NCBI GenBank assembly: GCA_036898215.1
Contig: CM072545.1
Location: 16,181,140-16,245,139 of the forward strand
Direction: 5' to 3'
DNA length: 64,000 nucleotides
Origin: Platycarya strobilacea
Lineage: Eukaryota > Streptophyta > Magnoliopsida > Fagales > Juglandaceae
The notes beneath the pieces are model-generated. The model saw only the letters and a list, made by a program, of their open reading frames with translations, searched no databases and had not been told where the DNA came from. Each line of letters begins with the position of its first letter. The stretch's first letter is position 1. Below, in pieces: positions 47,258 through 57,540 of the stretch. The position numbers were made by a program, and so were the translations under genes.

Positions 47258-48555
47258 ATGGGTCCTATCATCTATAAAGTGGCAGCACAAGGCAATCTAC
47301 ATGATATTTCCAATCCACTTGATAGGTTTTCAAGTTTTCAACAGTTACTACAAATACGATTCTACATATTTGCATTTCAAATATCATCGTTGAGGAAGAT
47401 CTTCTCGCCTTTGGAGGAACCGACCAAGCCTCAACGGCAACATTTATGAAAGATGTACTGGATGAGTGTTTGTACTTTTATTGAAAGCCAATGCGGAAGA
47501 CGATACTCCATTACATGTGGCGGCATGGTATGGGCATGCTTCCATCGTCAAAGTCCTGATTGAACATAAAAAGTTCCAACATCAAGATCATGAAAGTGGA
47601 GTTGTTGAAGCTACTCAAGAGATGATTGGAAAGCTGAACAAAGAAAGAGACACAGCCTTACGCGAGGTTGTACGTCACAATCACATTGAAGTGGTAGAAC
47701 AGTTACTAAATGAGATAGATTCAGAATTTTCGTTTGTGCTAATGTACTTGCTAGTGAGACTCTGTTGAGATGTGGCTTGAATGAAGCACATCAGATTGTA
47801 CTTGGAGTTTTCAACCCGTAACTTCGCTCGACCCTCGCTCAACAGTCGCTCGAGCGAGACATCAAACGGAGAGTTTTGGATCCAGGCAGAGACTTCACTC
47901 GACTCTCGCTCGACCTCCCGCTCGAGCGAGAATCAATCCTAGGGTTGCATTGCTTCCAGGAACTAGGGTTAGCACCGTCTGGAATAGTGTTCCGCTCGAG
48001 CGAGAATGTCTCGCTCGAGCGATATACAGCCTATATAAGGATCTGGGTCATTTGTGCGGAAGAGAGAGCGGAAGCAGAGAGCTGTGGAGATCAGGCGATT
48101 TCGCTCGAGCGAGATTACGAACACAGGCGTCCGTCTCCCATTTTCTCCTTGTTTGATTTTGTAGATCAGAGAGAGTCTACTTGTAAAGGGTTTGAGAGCC
48201 TTGTGAGAGAGAGAGCTTTGTAACCTCCAAGAAGTGTACTCCATCTTTGTTGATTATAGTGATTTAGACCAACTCAACCGTGGATGTAGGCTCAGTTTGA
48301 GCTGAACCACTTCATATCTGGTGTCCATTTCTGTTCTCCGTTTTTAGTTTTATTTCTCTTGTTTGCATCCGCTGTGTGGCTCCGAGTTTACTGTCCGTCG
48401 GTCGGCTAGATTCCCCAACAGACTCCACTCTACTTGGCTGCCGACAGATGCTTTTCAGATGTAGTGTCAAAAATTTTAAACAAATTGAAGTCACCAGCTT
48501 ATGATGGCCCCTTCGATAGAACGGTTTCGCATTCTGCTGCATTTTACGATGATAT
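47258..48555 (+). pseudogene. ACD6-like ankyrin gene relic, exon 1 only, split by a solo LTR
   Basis: It parallels exon 1 of the second ankyrin locus. ATG 47258 starts MGPIIYKVAAQGNLHDIS, followed by a frameshift near 47340. Then come DDTPLHVAAWYGHASIVKVL and HNHIEVVEQLLNEID, and another frameshift. A 658-bp insertion at 47763 lies between GETP-like and LYLAADRCF sequences. After it come FSDVVSKILNKLKSPAYDGP and a splice-donor-like GATATAG|GTTTGC at about 48555. Flanking similarity to the second locus begins before the ATG (AGGATTTTCT) and continues about 140 bases into the intron. Exons 2-3 are missing. Dead duplicate. Confidence 0.85.
47763..48420 (+). mobile_element. Copia-type solo LTR (658 bp) in the ankyrin relic
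   Basis: It starts TGTTGAGATGTGG and ends GATTCCCCAACA, with a perfect 5-bp duplication GACTC (47758-47762 and 48421-48425). Near the 3' end is AACCGTGGATGTAGGCTC...GAACCAC, the phrase seen in other copia LTRs here. TATATAAG at 48032-48039 is a probable TATA box. It carries four CGCTCGAGCGA palindromes (47840-48115) and two CGCTCGAC runs preceding the first two, a module shared with the 3.0-kb Ty3-type solo LTR. Confidence 0.9.
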
Positions 48556-49342
48556 AGGTTTGCTTATTTTATCTTTTCCACATTATAGAATATGATTTTA
48601 TTAGAAAAATATTTATGCGGTGGTATGAGGTATCAAATATGAAAGGACATGAAATTCATGAAATATAAAGATGTCTAATATTAGATTAATTTCAGTTCTT
48701 AAATAATAAAGAGTTTTAAATATTTTTTTTATATTTTTTCTAATAATAGGTATTTTTTTCTTTAATATTATAACAATAGAAGAAAGATAATATTATTCGT
48801 TGAATAAAGCGTATATAAAAGGAGACAAAGGTCTTCCTTCATGACGCCTAATAATTACGTCTACAATGACGCCTAATGACGAAGCCTTGTATATAAAGAT
48901 CTCTATCTCCACCCTCAATTTTCAAGGATAAGTTGATCTTCTTCCCCCACCTACCCTTTAACACTGCCCCTTTTCTTTTCTTTCCCTCTCCTTTTACGTC
49001 ATTATTGCAGAGTTTGCTGATTAAATTGTGTGCTTCATTGGGATTCAGGTCAGGTCAGGTCAGGTCGATCGAGAGGTAAGGTTATTTCAGCTAAATTAAA
49101 GGATCTGGTTCCACTAGTACTTACTACCTTGCAAGTAAGGTTCAATCGTTTTCATTTTTTCTCTCTAAAAATAGTTCATGAATGGTGAAATGTCTCCTTC
49201 GTACTAGTTGTGATGAATTTGTCTTAATTATAAGTAATTTGCTTGTTCAGTGTTTTGCCCTTAATACAAATTATTTTTTATTTTTTATTTTTTAGTTTTG
49301 GATCTGAGGTGCTATAATTATTACTGATTTGGGTATGCTTTA
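48556..49342 (+). other. Possible leader exon and intron start of the second ankyrin gene
   Basis: After the relic, the stretch 48900-49075 has leader-like composition (CCCCCACCTACCCTTTAA, CTTTCCCTCTCC), then AGGTCAGGTCAGGTCAGGTC (about 49047-49067) and GATCGAGAG|GTAAGG, a good splice donor. If real, it could be a 5' untranslated exon whose intron contains copia C and ends before the coding exon at 58717. This is inference from composition only. Confidence 0.3.
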
Positions 49343-49882
49343 TGTTAGAATGTCAAGCTTGATACTTGGAGAGTTCTACAACCAATGATGCAGCCTGGAG
49401 AAGAAGTGATCATGTGGCTGAGGTGCTGTGTGTGACCGGGCTTCATTAGGGTTTCATTTAAGGGCATTTTTGTAATTGTATATCGAGCTGTATAAATACA
49501 TGCGATGCTACAGTAATAAGGGATAAGCCGTGTATGAAATCAGGCACAGAGAGAGAGAGAGCCCGAGCTTAAGGCGATTTAGGGTTAGGGTTCTTGATGT
49601 TTTTTTGGGCTGATTTCTTGAAGAAACAGAGGAAACAAAGCTCTGAGGTTGTATCTCTGTAACTTTTACTCTTGATTAATAAGATATTTCTCCTAGGGTT
49701 CCTGCTGTGGATGTAGGCCATTATGGCCGAACCATGTTAAATGTTGTGTTTGTTCTTGATCTGTTTTTATCTCTGTTTCTACTAAGTTTTTTCTTCATCA
49801 AGCTTGGTAAAATAAAAGAAAACCTGGAATCATATATATTTACACAAGAAAGGTTCTGTAACTATTCTGTAAATAGTCAACA
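49343..49882 (+). repeat. 5' LTR of copia C
   Basis: 540 bp, TGTTAGAATGTC to AATAGTCAACA. TATAAATA at 49491-49498 is the likely TATA box, and a GA run follows near 49550. The GTGGATGTAGGCCATTATGG, CCGAACCATGTTAA phrase lies 3' of it. Confidence 0.95.
49491..49498 (+). promoter_or_regulatory. TATA box of the copia C LTR
   Basis: TATAAATA in GAGCTGTATAAATACATG. The 3' LTR keeps it at 57141-57148. Confidence 0.7.
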
Positions 49883-49884
49883 AG

Positions 49885-49898
49885 TGGTATCTAGAGCC
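49885..49898 (+). promoter_or_regulatory. Primer-binding site of copia C
   Basis: TGGTATCTAGAGCC begins two bases after the LTR end. It differs from the usual TGGTATCAGAGC by an extra T. Confidence 0.85.
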
Positions 49899-52204
49899 AG
49901 GTTATTCGATGGGGACAGCCAAGTTTGAGTTTGAAAAATTTAATGGAAAAAATGACTTCGGCCTGTGGAGGATCAAGATGCGAGCTGTCTTGGTCCAACA
50001 AGGGCTTCAAGATGCTCTTCTTGGAGACAAGAAGAGCATTGACACATCTCAGGAAGGAAAATCAGACATTCCTTTGATTGAGAAGGTGAAGCCTGAAACA
50101 TTACAAAAGGCACACAGTGCCATCATCTTGTCCCTAGGAGATAAAGTACTTAGGGAAGTTGCCAATGAGAAAACGGCAGCAGGAGTCTGGCTAAAGCTAG
50201 AGAGTTTGTACATGACAAAATCTCTAGCAAACAGACTCCATAAGAAGACCAGACTCTATACTTTTAAAATGAACCCTGGTACATCCATTGATGAACATTT
50301 GGATGAATTTAATAAAATCCTTTTAGATCTTGCTAACATAGATATTAGCATAGATGATGAGGACCAAGCAATTCTTTTATTAAGTTCTTTGGACTCCAAC
50401 TATAATAACATAAAAGAAACTATGATGTATGGGAGAGAGAGTCTTACCTTGGAGGAAGTGCAATCTGTACTGCACTCCAGAGAATTGTATGCTAAGTCAG
50501 AATCCAAACAAGAGACAAGGGAGGGTTTAAATGTTAGGGGGAGGTCTGAAAAGAAGGATAAGAAAGGTAAGAATAAGAAATCAAGATCAAAGTCTAAGGG
50601 CAAACCTCTAAAGTGCTTTGCCTGCCACAAGGAAGGGCACTTTAAAAGGGATTGCCCTGAGAGGAAACAAACAGCTAATGCCATCACACAAGAATCTGCT
50701 GGTAAGGCAGATGTAGTACTAGATGGATATGATAGCTCAGAAGTCCTAAATGTATCTGAGACAGACCCTGGGAAGGAATGGATACTGGACTCAGGGTGTT
50801 CTTTCCATATGTGTCCCCTAAAGAGTTGGTTTGAGTCTTTCACCAGTCTGGATGGGGGTCATGTAATCCTAGGGAATAACAAGTCTTGTAAAATTCAAGG
50901 GATTGGGATGGTGAGATTACTAATGCATGATGGAATAGAAAGGGTACTGAAAGATGTGAGATACATACCAGAGCTCAAGAGGAATCTAATCTCTCTGGGC
51001 AGTTTAGATAAAACTGGATACTCCTTCAAGTCTGAAGGGGGAAGTCTGAAAGTAGAGGGTCTCTTGTAGTCATGAAAGGGGTGTTGAAAAATGGGCTGTA
51101 CACCTTGATAGGTAAGACTGTGATAGGTGAGGCTTCACCTATCATTCACAAAGGGGAAAACCAGGTTTCTCTGTGGCATAGGAGGCTAGGGCATGTTAGT
51201 CAACAAGGCCTAAAAGAACTGGAAAACCAGGGGCTCCTAGGAGATAAAAGGCTGCAGGACCTCCTGTAATAGCCCAAAATTTTCTAAGATAAATTATTTT
51301 ATAGAAATTATTTTAAGGAGATTTATTTAATGCATTTATTTATTAGGAAATTAGAGTGGGAGATTTAGTTGAGGAAATGTGAGATTTTACTTAGTATTGA
51401 GAATTATGCACTCTCGGATCAATCTGTCGAGTTTTAGGAAAATGATCATACGTCAGCCATATGATGTCTAAATGAGGTGATTCTAATTGGTATGGAACCC
51501 TAAGAGATAGATCTAAAACTTTTATGTTCTAAGTTTCCTGAGATTCGGGAGGAATCAATAGCTTAATTGGGAATCAAATAGGCAGTTCTGGAATGGGCTT
51601 AACTGGAACCCGAGTTGGGTAATTGAACTAGATTGGGGTATGTAACCAAATAGGCAACTGATTTTAGGATTCTCTGGGATTAGGACATGTGTAGGAATAG
51701 TTAGGAATGAATGGAAAGTTGATTTGGAAGTCAATTGAATGGTTAGTGTGATGGGAACTCAAGGGAGCCAAAATCTGGTTGATTGGTGACTAATTGGTTC
51801 AAAATTGGCTCTACCTTAACTAAACTATGAAGTAACCTTCTAGGACTTGTTGAGGGAAGACCTAAGGGAGTTGGGAAGGAACCAAATGGAGGAGAAAACC
51901 TGATGATGGGCGTGTGACACAAGGGGAGAGCTGGAGATGAGAGATGCATGCATGGTTAGGTGAAGTGCCACCTCACCTCTTATCCCTTTAGCTTGCTTCT
52001 CAGCCATGGATCAAAATGGGCAGCCAAACCACCTCAATTGTGAGCCCTTGGATGACTAATCCAGCTGCAAGGCCTAGGATTTGGGAGGCTTAATCCTCAT
52101 CATTAGATTTTGCCTAGATGGACACCTCATCACATGCAAATCTGCCAACTAGGGCACCTTGGGTGCAATTCCTTTTCTCTCCCTCATGTTGGTCGACCAC
52201 CACC

Positions 52205-52214
52205 ATATATATAG
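52205..52214 (+). promoter_or_regulatory. Probable TATA box of the 3.0-kb LTR
   Basis: ATATATATAG in CACCATATATATAGGACC, followed by a C-poor leader with GAGAGCACTTGCC. Position and context suit an LTR promoter. Confidence 0.5.
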
Positions 52215-52639
52215 GACCTTGAGAGCTTCCTAAGCTCCTTTAGAAGGAGAGAGCACTTGCCTTGTGAAGCCAAATCAGAAAACCCTCCCCAAACCCTCAA
52301 AGTGATCACTTGTGAGTGAAGTGAGTGTGTGTGGGAGCAAACTTGGAGAAAGTGGGTTGGATCAATTCTCTTAAGCTTGGAAGAAATTGTAAGTCCATAT
52401 TCTAGCTTAAATTAAGCATGGAACTGGTTTTATTGGCATGATTGAGTTGTATTTCATAGTAGTAAACACTTGAGAACATGTTTAAGTGGAAAATGGATAC
52501 ATGAGTAGGGTTGATTTTATTTGTCTAGTTTATGTGTTTAATAAAATTGTAGAAACTTGGATTTAAGCTTGTAAGAAGATAAATAGAGTGTATGAAAAAG
52601 ATTGGCATGTTTTGAGTGGAAAAACCCTTAGAGCCGTGA

Positions 52640-52785
52640 GTTCGCTCGACTCTCGCTCGACAGGTGATCGAGCGAAGGCAAAATCTGAACCCTCGCTTGA
52701 CTGTCGCTCGATACCCCACTCGAGCGAGTCTCAACCCGAGACTTCGCTCGATACTCGCTCGACAGGCCGCTCGAGCGAGATACCC
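52640..52785 (+). repeat. CTCGCTCGAGCGAG-type palindromic module, three units
   Basis: Three successive units of about 45 bp have the form TCGCTCGAC-x-CTCGCTCGACAG, short spacer, CGCTCGAGCGAG: 52640-52677, 52692-52729 and 52743-52780. The last ends with the full CGCTCGAGCGAG palindrome. The same organisation occurs in the copia solo LTR at 47829-47932. The flanking LTR sequence of the two is otherwise unlike. Confidence 0.8.
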
Positions 52786-52910
52786 TGTTTTGCCTAGACT
52801 TAGGGTTTCCTTAGAATGAAAGTGGTGTTTCAAATGGGAAGGGTTATGAGTGAGATGACTCATGAGTATAAGAGAAGAATATAAAGAAAGAAAATAATAT
52901 CTAAAAGATG

Positions 52911-53425
52911 AGTTAGTCACGTCATGACGGGGACGGCGATACGTAACGCCCGTATGACTGACGTGCCGGCAGGGACGGCGATACGTAACGCCTGTCGAGA
53001 TTAAGTTAGTCACGTCATGACGGGGACGGCGATACGTAACGCCCGTATGACTGACGTGCCGGCACGGACGGCGATACGTAACGCCTGTCGAGATTAAGTT
53101 AGTCACGTCATGACGGGGACGGCGATACGTAACGCCCGTATGACTGACGTGCCGGCAGGGACGGCGATACGTAACGCCTGTCGTGATATGAAATTGTGAT
53201 CTCCACGGGGACGGCGAGACGTAACGCCCGTGTGATTGATCCTTGCGGGGACGGCGAGACGTAACGCCCGCAGTACTATGTGTATATATTTCGTGTCATA
53301 ACGGGGACGGCGAGACGTAACGCCCGGATGATTGACACCAGACTCATCATAACGGGGACGGCGATACGTAACGCCTGGATGATTGATAAGTGTATGTGAT
53401 GGGGACGGCGATACATAACGCACAT
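52911..53425 (+). repeat. Cluster of eleven GGCGATACGTAACGCC hairpin units, partly a 93-bp tandem repeat
   Basis: The first six cores lie in three 93-bp tandem units starting at 52911, 53004 and 53097, two cores per unit. Five more cores follow at wider spacing (about 53207, 53247, 53303, 53354 and 53401). Core variants include GGCGAGACGTAACGCC and a terminal GGCGATACATAACGCA. Arms pair locally: GTCAT(G)ACGGG with CCCGTATGAC (52921-52931 and 52949-52958), and CGGCAGG with CCTGTCG, which contains a G-T wobble. The last core pairs TGATG with CATCA. The cluster is far more GC-rich than its surroundings. Confidence 0.88.
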
Positions 53426-53683
53426 CAGTAATATGAATGAATAAGAATTTTTAAGAGGGAAAACAATATAATTTAATATAAGACAATGGGTGAGTTGAGA
53501 AAAGTGTCAGTTAGACAGTGGTCTTGTGAGGGGTATGTTAGGGTAATTTCCCTTGTCAGTTGTGGTTTAACTTTGTGATCGTTTTCCCTGTTTCCTTTAA
53601 GCTGTTTATGTACTTACTGAGATTTCATTCGAAATCTCACTCTTTTGTGGCTCCATATATTTTGTGCATATTATTTTATACAG

Positions 53684-53742
53684 GATTCGATGACCAGCAG
53701 GGGGACAGCCCTGATGAGGCAGGAGACTTCGGGGAGTCCTGA
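53684..53742 (+). CDS. Short acidic putative exon near the end of the 3.0-kb LTR
   Basis: After TTATTTTATACAG, a good splice acceptor, one frame reads GFDDQQGDSPDEAGDFGES and stops at 53742. Another frame stays open to 54025 with a Ser/Gly/Arg-rich product and no known motif. The arrangement (hairpin cluster, acceptor, acidic peptide, LTR end) parallels the 2.2-kb LTR. Function is unknown and expression unproven. Confidence 0.25.
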
Positions 53743-56700
53743 GGGACTTTCCGATTATAGCCCCTTTTTGGATATTTCTTTTGTTTCCTTCGGACCTCCT
53801 ACCAGTAGTCGACCCACCGGATCTGGGAGTCTTGATGCATCCACTTTTGTTGAGGAGAGGCGACGTACGGGATGCTGCTTAACCTTAGGAGCAGACGGCT
53901 CCTTGTCCATGTGTGGAGTTTGTGTGACTCCACAGGGACAACAGCTCCAGCGAGACTTTAGTATTAGTATGGATAGGTTTCGCTATGGGAGAGAATATCC
54001 CGAGGTTAAGAGGGAGAAAGAGTGAGGTGAAGGAAAGTTTTGTTTGGGATGAATGTAAAATATTTTGCTACAGTTGGGTTGTGTATATGTATAAAGTACA
54101 ATGTTTAAGTTTAATGAATGTTGTATATATATTTCCGTGTGATCTTTAGAAAGTTTTATATCTAAAACCTGATCCGCTGCGAATTAAGTGATTTATACTT
54201 TTTAGTCTTGTTAAGTACGAGGGTGAGTAGCCGAGTGTTGCTCATCCAGACACCTTAATTTACGTTAAATCCCAGACGTAAGTTGGGGGCGTCACACCTC
54301 CCATTCTGTGAGGAATGTGTCTTAGGAAAAACTACCAGGGTTAGTTTCAAGAAGTCCACACACACCACAAAACAGATACTTGACTATATACACTCAGATT
54401 TGTGGGGACCTGCAAAGGTAAATTCACATGGTGGGTCAAGGTATTTCCTGTCTATAATAGATGATTTCTCTAGGAAAGTATGGGCTTATGTTTTAAAACA
54501 TAAAAGTGATACTTTTGAGAAATTCAAAGAATGGAAAACCATAATTGAAAATCAAATAGGCAGAAAGGTTAAAACGCTGAGAACAGATAATGGTTTGGAG
54601 TATTTGTCAAATGAGTTCACTGAATTCTGTAAGACTGAGGGAATTACTAGACATAGAACTGTTAGGGAAACTCCCCAACAGAATGGACTAGCAGAAAGGA
54701 TGAACAGGACCATCCTTGAAAGGGTAAGATGCATGTTAGCTACCTCTAGTCTGCCCAAGACATTTTGGGCAGAAGCTGTAGCTACTACTGCATACCTCAT
54801 AAATAGGTGTCCTTCCTCAGCTCTCAGTTTTAAAACTCCTCAAGAAGTCTGGTTTGGAAAACCTGCTAATTATCAAAACTTAAGAGTGTTTGGGTGTATT
54901 GCATATGCACATGTTAAAACTGACAAGTTAGAACCTAGGGCTATTAAATGCATTTTTGTGGGATATCCAGAGGGGGTTAAAGGCTATAAACTCTGGGTTA
55001 CAGAATCTGGAAAACAAAAATGTATAGTAAGTAGGGATGTGGTTTTTCATGAGTCTGCCATGGGGGGAAAACCAGTTAATTCCCAAGACACAGTACACTG
55101 TCCAGACACCAGGGATATGCAGCTTGAGGTGGAGCAACCCTCCATTACTCAAAGCTGGTCAGAAACAGAGAATACTCACTCTGAGGAACAAGTCTCAGAG
55201 ACTGAAATCTCTGGACCTAAGGAAACATACCTTCTTGCCAGGGACAGGCAGAGGAGGGTCATAAGACCTCCTCAAAGGTATGGAGAAGCTGATATGACAG
55301 CTTTTGCTCTTTCTGTTGCAGAGACAGAAATTGAGGTGGAGCCTAGGACCTTCATAGAGGCCATGGACAGTAAGGAGGCCAAGAAATTGATTCTTGCAAT
55401 GCAAGAAGAAATGGAGTCCTTAAATAAAAACAAGACATGGGTAGTAGTGCCTAAACCAAAGAATCAGAAACTTGTAGGTTCCAAGTGGATATTCAAAAGG
55501 AAAGAAGGTATCTCAGGGACTGAACCTCCTAGGTATAAAGCTAGGTTAGTGGCTAAGGAGTTCACTCAAAGGGAAGGAGTTGACTACAATGAGATATTTT
55601 CTCCTGTTGTAAGGCATAGTTCAATTAGATTTTTGTTGTCTTTTGTTGCTGTACATGACCTGCATTTGGAACAACTTGATGTTAAAACAGCTTTTTTGCA
55701 TGGAAACTTGGAAGAAACTATTTACATGAAACCTCCTGAAGGTTTTGATACAGAAATGGGTAATAATCATGTGTGTTTGTTAAGGAAATCTCTGTATGGA
55801 CTAAAACAGTCACCACGACAGTGGTATAAAAGATTTGACTCATACATGATTAGAAATGATTTCTGTAGAAGTAAGTATGATAACTGTGTCTATTATAAGC
55901 AATGTAATAACTGTCATATATATTTACTCCTATATGTAGATGACATGTTAGTTGCTTGTGTAGACATGGACTTGTTAAATAAAGTTAAATGCATGCTTAA
56001 ATCAGAATTTGAAATGAAAGACTTAGGTCCTGCCAAAAGAATATTAGGCATGGAAATAACCAGAGAAAGGGATAAAAATCTTCTCTGTTTATCTCAGAAG
56101 TCTTACATTTCAAAGGTGTTAAATAAGTTTGGAATGAGTCATGTTAAGCCTATGCCTATCCCTGTTGCACAGCATGTTAAATTGTCCAATAAACAGTGTC
56201 CAGAAACTGAGTCTGAGTCAATGTTTATGGATAAAATACCTTATGCTAGTATGGTTGGAAGCATAATGTATGCAATGGTATGCACTAGACCTGATTTATC
56301 ATATGCTGTAAGTTTAGTGAGTAGGTTTATGGGAAAACCTGGGAAGCCTCACTAGCATGTTTTAAAACAAATTTTTCAATACTTAAATGGTTCAAAGCAT
56401 TTAGGATTAATTTTTGAAAAAACTGTGCAGTGTGACTTAGGATTAAAGGGGTATACTGATTCAGATTATGCTGGAAACTTAGACACCAGAAAATCACTAT
56501 CTGGTATGGTCTTTACTTATTTAGGAGGCACTGTCAGCTGGAAATCTCATATGCAGTCTATGGTAGCATTGTCTACCACAGAAGCTGAATATATAGCCTT
56601 AACAAAAGCTTTTAAAGAGGCTATATGGTTAAAGGGGCTGAGTCAAGAGCTAGGAATGCATAGTGGGGATGTCACGATCTACTGTGATAATCAGAGCACT

Positions 56701-56992
56701 ATACATTTGTCAAAAAATCATGTTTACCATGAAAGATCTAAACATATTGATATTAGACTGCATTTTGTGAGAGATGTCATTTCTAATGGTGAGATTGAAG
56801 TTAGGAAAATTTCTACAGAGGATAATCCCTCTGATATGCTTACTAAACCAGTACCCAAGATTAAGTTTGAACATTGTTTGAACTTAATCAACTTAGAAAA
56901 GTGTTAGTACCCATTAGGGGGAACAAGCAGGAACTCTTTTGCAGGGAGAAGTTGATGGAGGCAAGGTTTACAAACTTGCCAAGGTGGAGAAT

Positions 56993-57535
56993 TATTAGAA
57001 TGTCAAGCTTGACACGTGGAGAGTTCTACAACCAATGATGCAGCTTGGAGAAGAAGTGATCATGTGGCTGAGGTGCTGTGTGTGACCGGGCTTCATTAGG
57101 GTTTCATTTAAGGGCATTTTTGCAATTGTATATCGAGCTATATAAATACATGCGATGCTACAGTAATAAGGGATAAGCCGTGTATGAAATCAGGCAAAGA
57201 GAGAGAGAGAGAGAGCCCGAGCTTAAGGCGATTTAGGGTTAGGGTTCTTGATTTTTTTTGGGCTGATTTCTTGAAGAAACAGAGGAAACAAAGCTCTGAG
57301 GTTGTATCTCTATAACTTTTACTCTTGATTAATAAGATATTTCTCCTAGAGTTCCTGCTGTGGATGTAGGCCATTATGGCCAAACCACGTTAAATGTTGT
57401 GTTTGTTCTTGATCTGTTTTTATCTCTGTTTCTACTAAGTTTTTTCTTCATCAAGCTTGGTAAAATAAAAGAAAACCTGGAATCATATATATTTACACAA
57501 GAAAGGTTCTGTAACTATTCTGTAAATAGTCAACA
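56993..57535 (+). repeat. 3' LTR of copia C
   Basis: 543 bp. It starts TATTAGAATGTC (G to A in the second base relative to the 5' LTR) and ends AATAGTCAACA, followed by CTTTA. The GA run is two units longer than in the 5' LTR. Confidence 0.95.
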
Positions 57536-57540
57536 CTTTA

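Larger units (their letters stand above)
51265..54296 (+). mobile_element. Solo LTR, 3.0 kb, inside copia C
   Basis: It starts TGTAATAGCCC and ends GTTGGGGGCGTCACA, with perfect duplication CCTCC (51260-51264 and 54297-54301). Excision in silico restores the copia frame. Contents in order: AT-rich start; TATA-like ATATATATAG at 52205-52214; CGCTCGAGCGAG module at 52640-52785; GGCGATACGTAACGCC cluster at 52911-53425; an acceptor with a short acidic ORF (53684-53742). End sequence GGGGGCGTCACA is close to GGAGGCGTCACA of the 2.2-kb solo LTR, so the two families are related. Ty3 chromovirus-like affiliation is inferred. Confidence 0.93.
49909..56907 (+). pseudogene. gag-pol of copia C, interrupted by a solo LTR
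   Basis: ATG 49909 opens MGTAKFEFEKFNGKNDFGLW. Gag runs to the knuckle CFACHKEGHFKRDC (about residue 236). The protease box WILDSGCSFHM is at about residue 291. A one-base frameshift lies near 51067, before MKGVLKNGLY. Pre-integrase WHRRLGHVSQQGLKELE breaks at DLL (51269) for the solo LTR. Removing the insertion gives QDLPFCEECVLGK. Integrase (HSDLWGPAK, FSRKVWAYVL, TDNGLEYLSNEF, NGLAERMNRT), RT (DVKTAFLHGNLEETIYM, YVDD at 55933-55944) and RNase H (TDSDYAGNLDTRKSLSG, YCDNQSTIHLSKN) are open except a TAG at 56353-56355 at a position that is Trp in relatives. End at 56905-56907. Confidence 0.94.
49343..57535 (+). mobile_element. Ty1/copia retrotransposon C (Tork/TNT1-type), nearly intact
   Basis: LTRs at 49343-49882 and 56993-57535 are flanked by a perfect CTTTA duplication (49338-49342 and 57536-57540). 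By eye the LTRs differ at about a dozen positions over 540 bp, so the insertion is relatively young. The interior has a primer-binding site, one gag-pol region with a single frameshift and one stop, and a polypurine tract (CCAAGGTGGAGAA, 56979-56991). A 3.0-kb solo LTR (51265-54296) inserted later. Without it the element would be about 5.2 kb, normal for this lineage. Confidence 0.96.

Noticed and set aside
52525..53423. Minus-strand ORFs with repeated VTYRRPR units
   Set aside because: They are translations of the GGCGATACGTAACGCC cluster, whose 93-bp period is divisible by three. The conserved feature is the palindrome at DNA/RNA level, and no start or splice context supports a protein.
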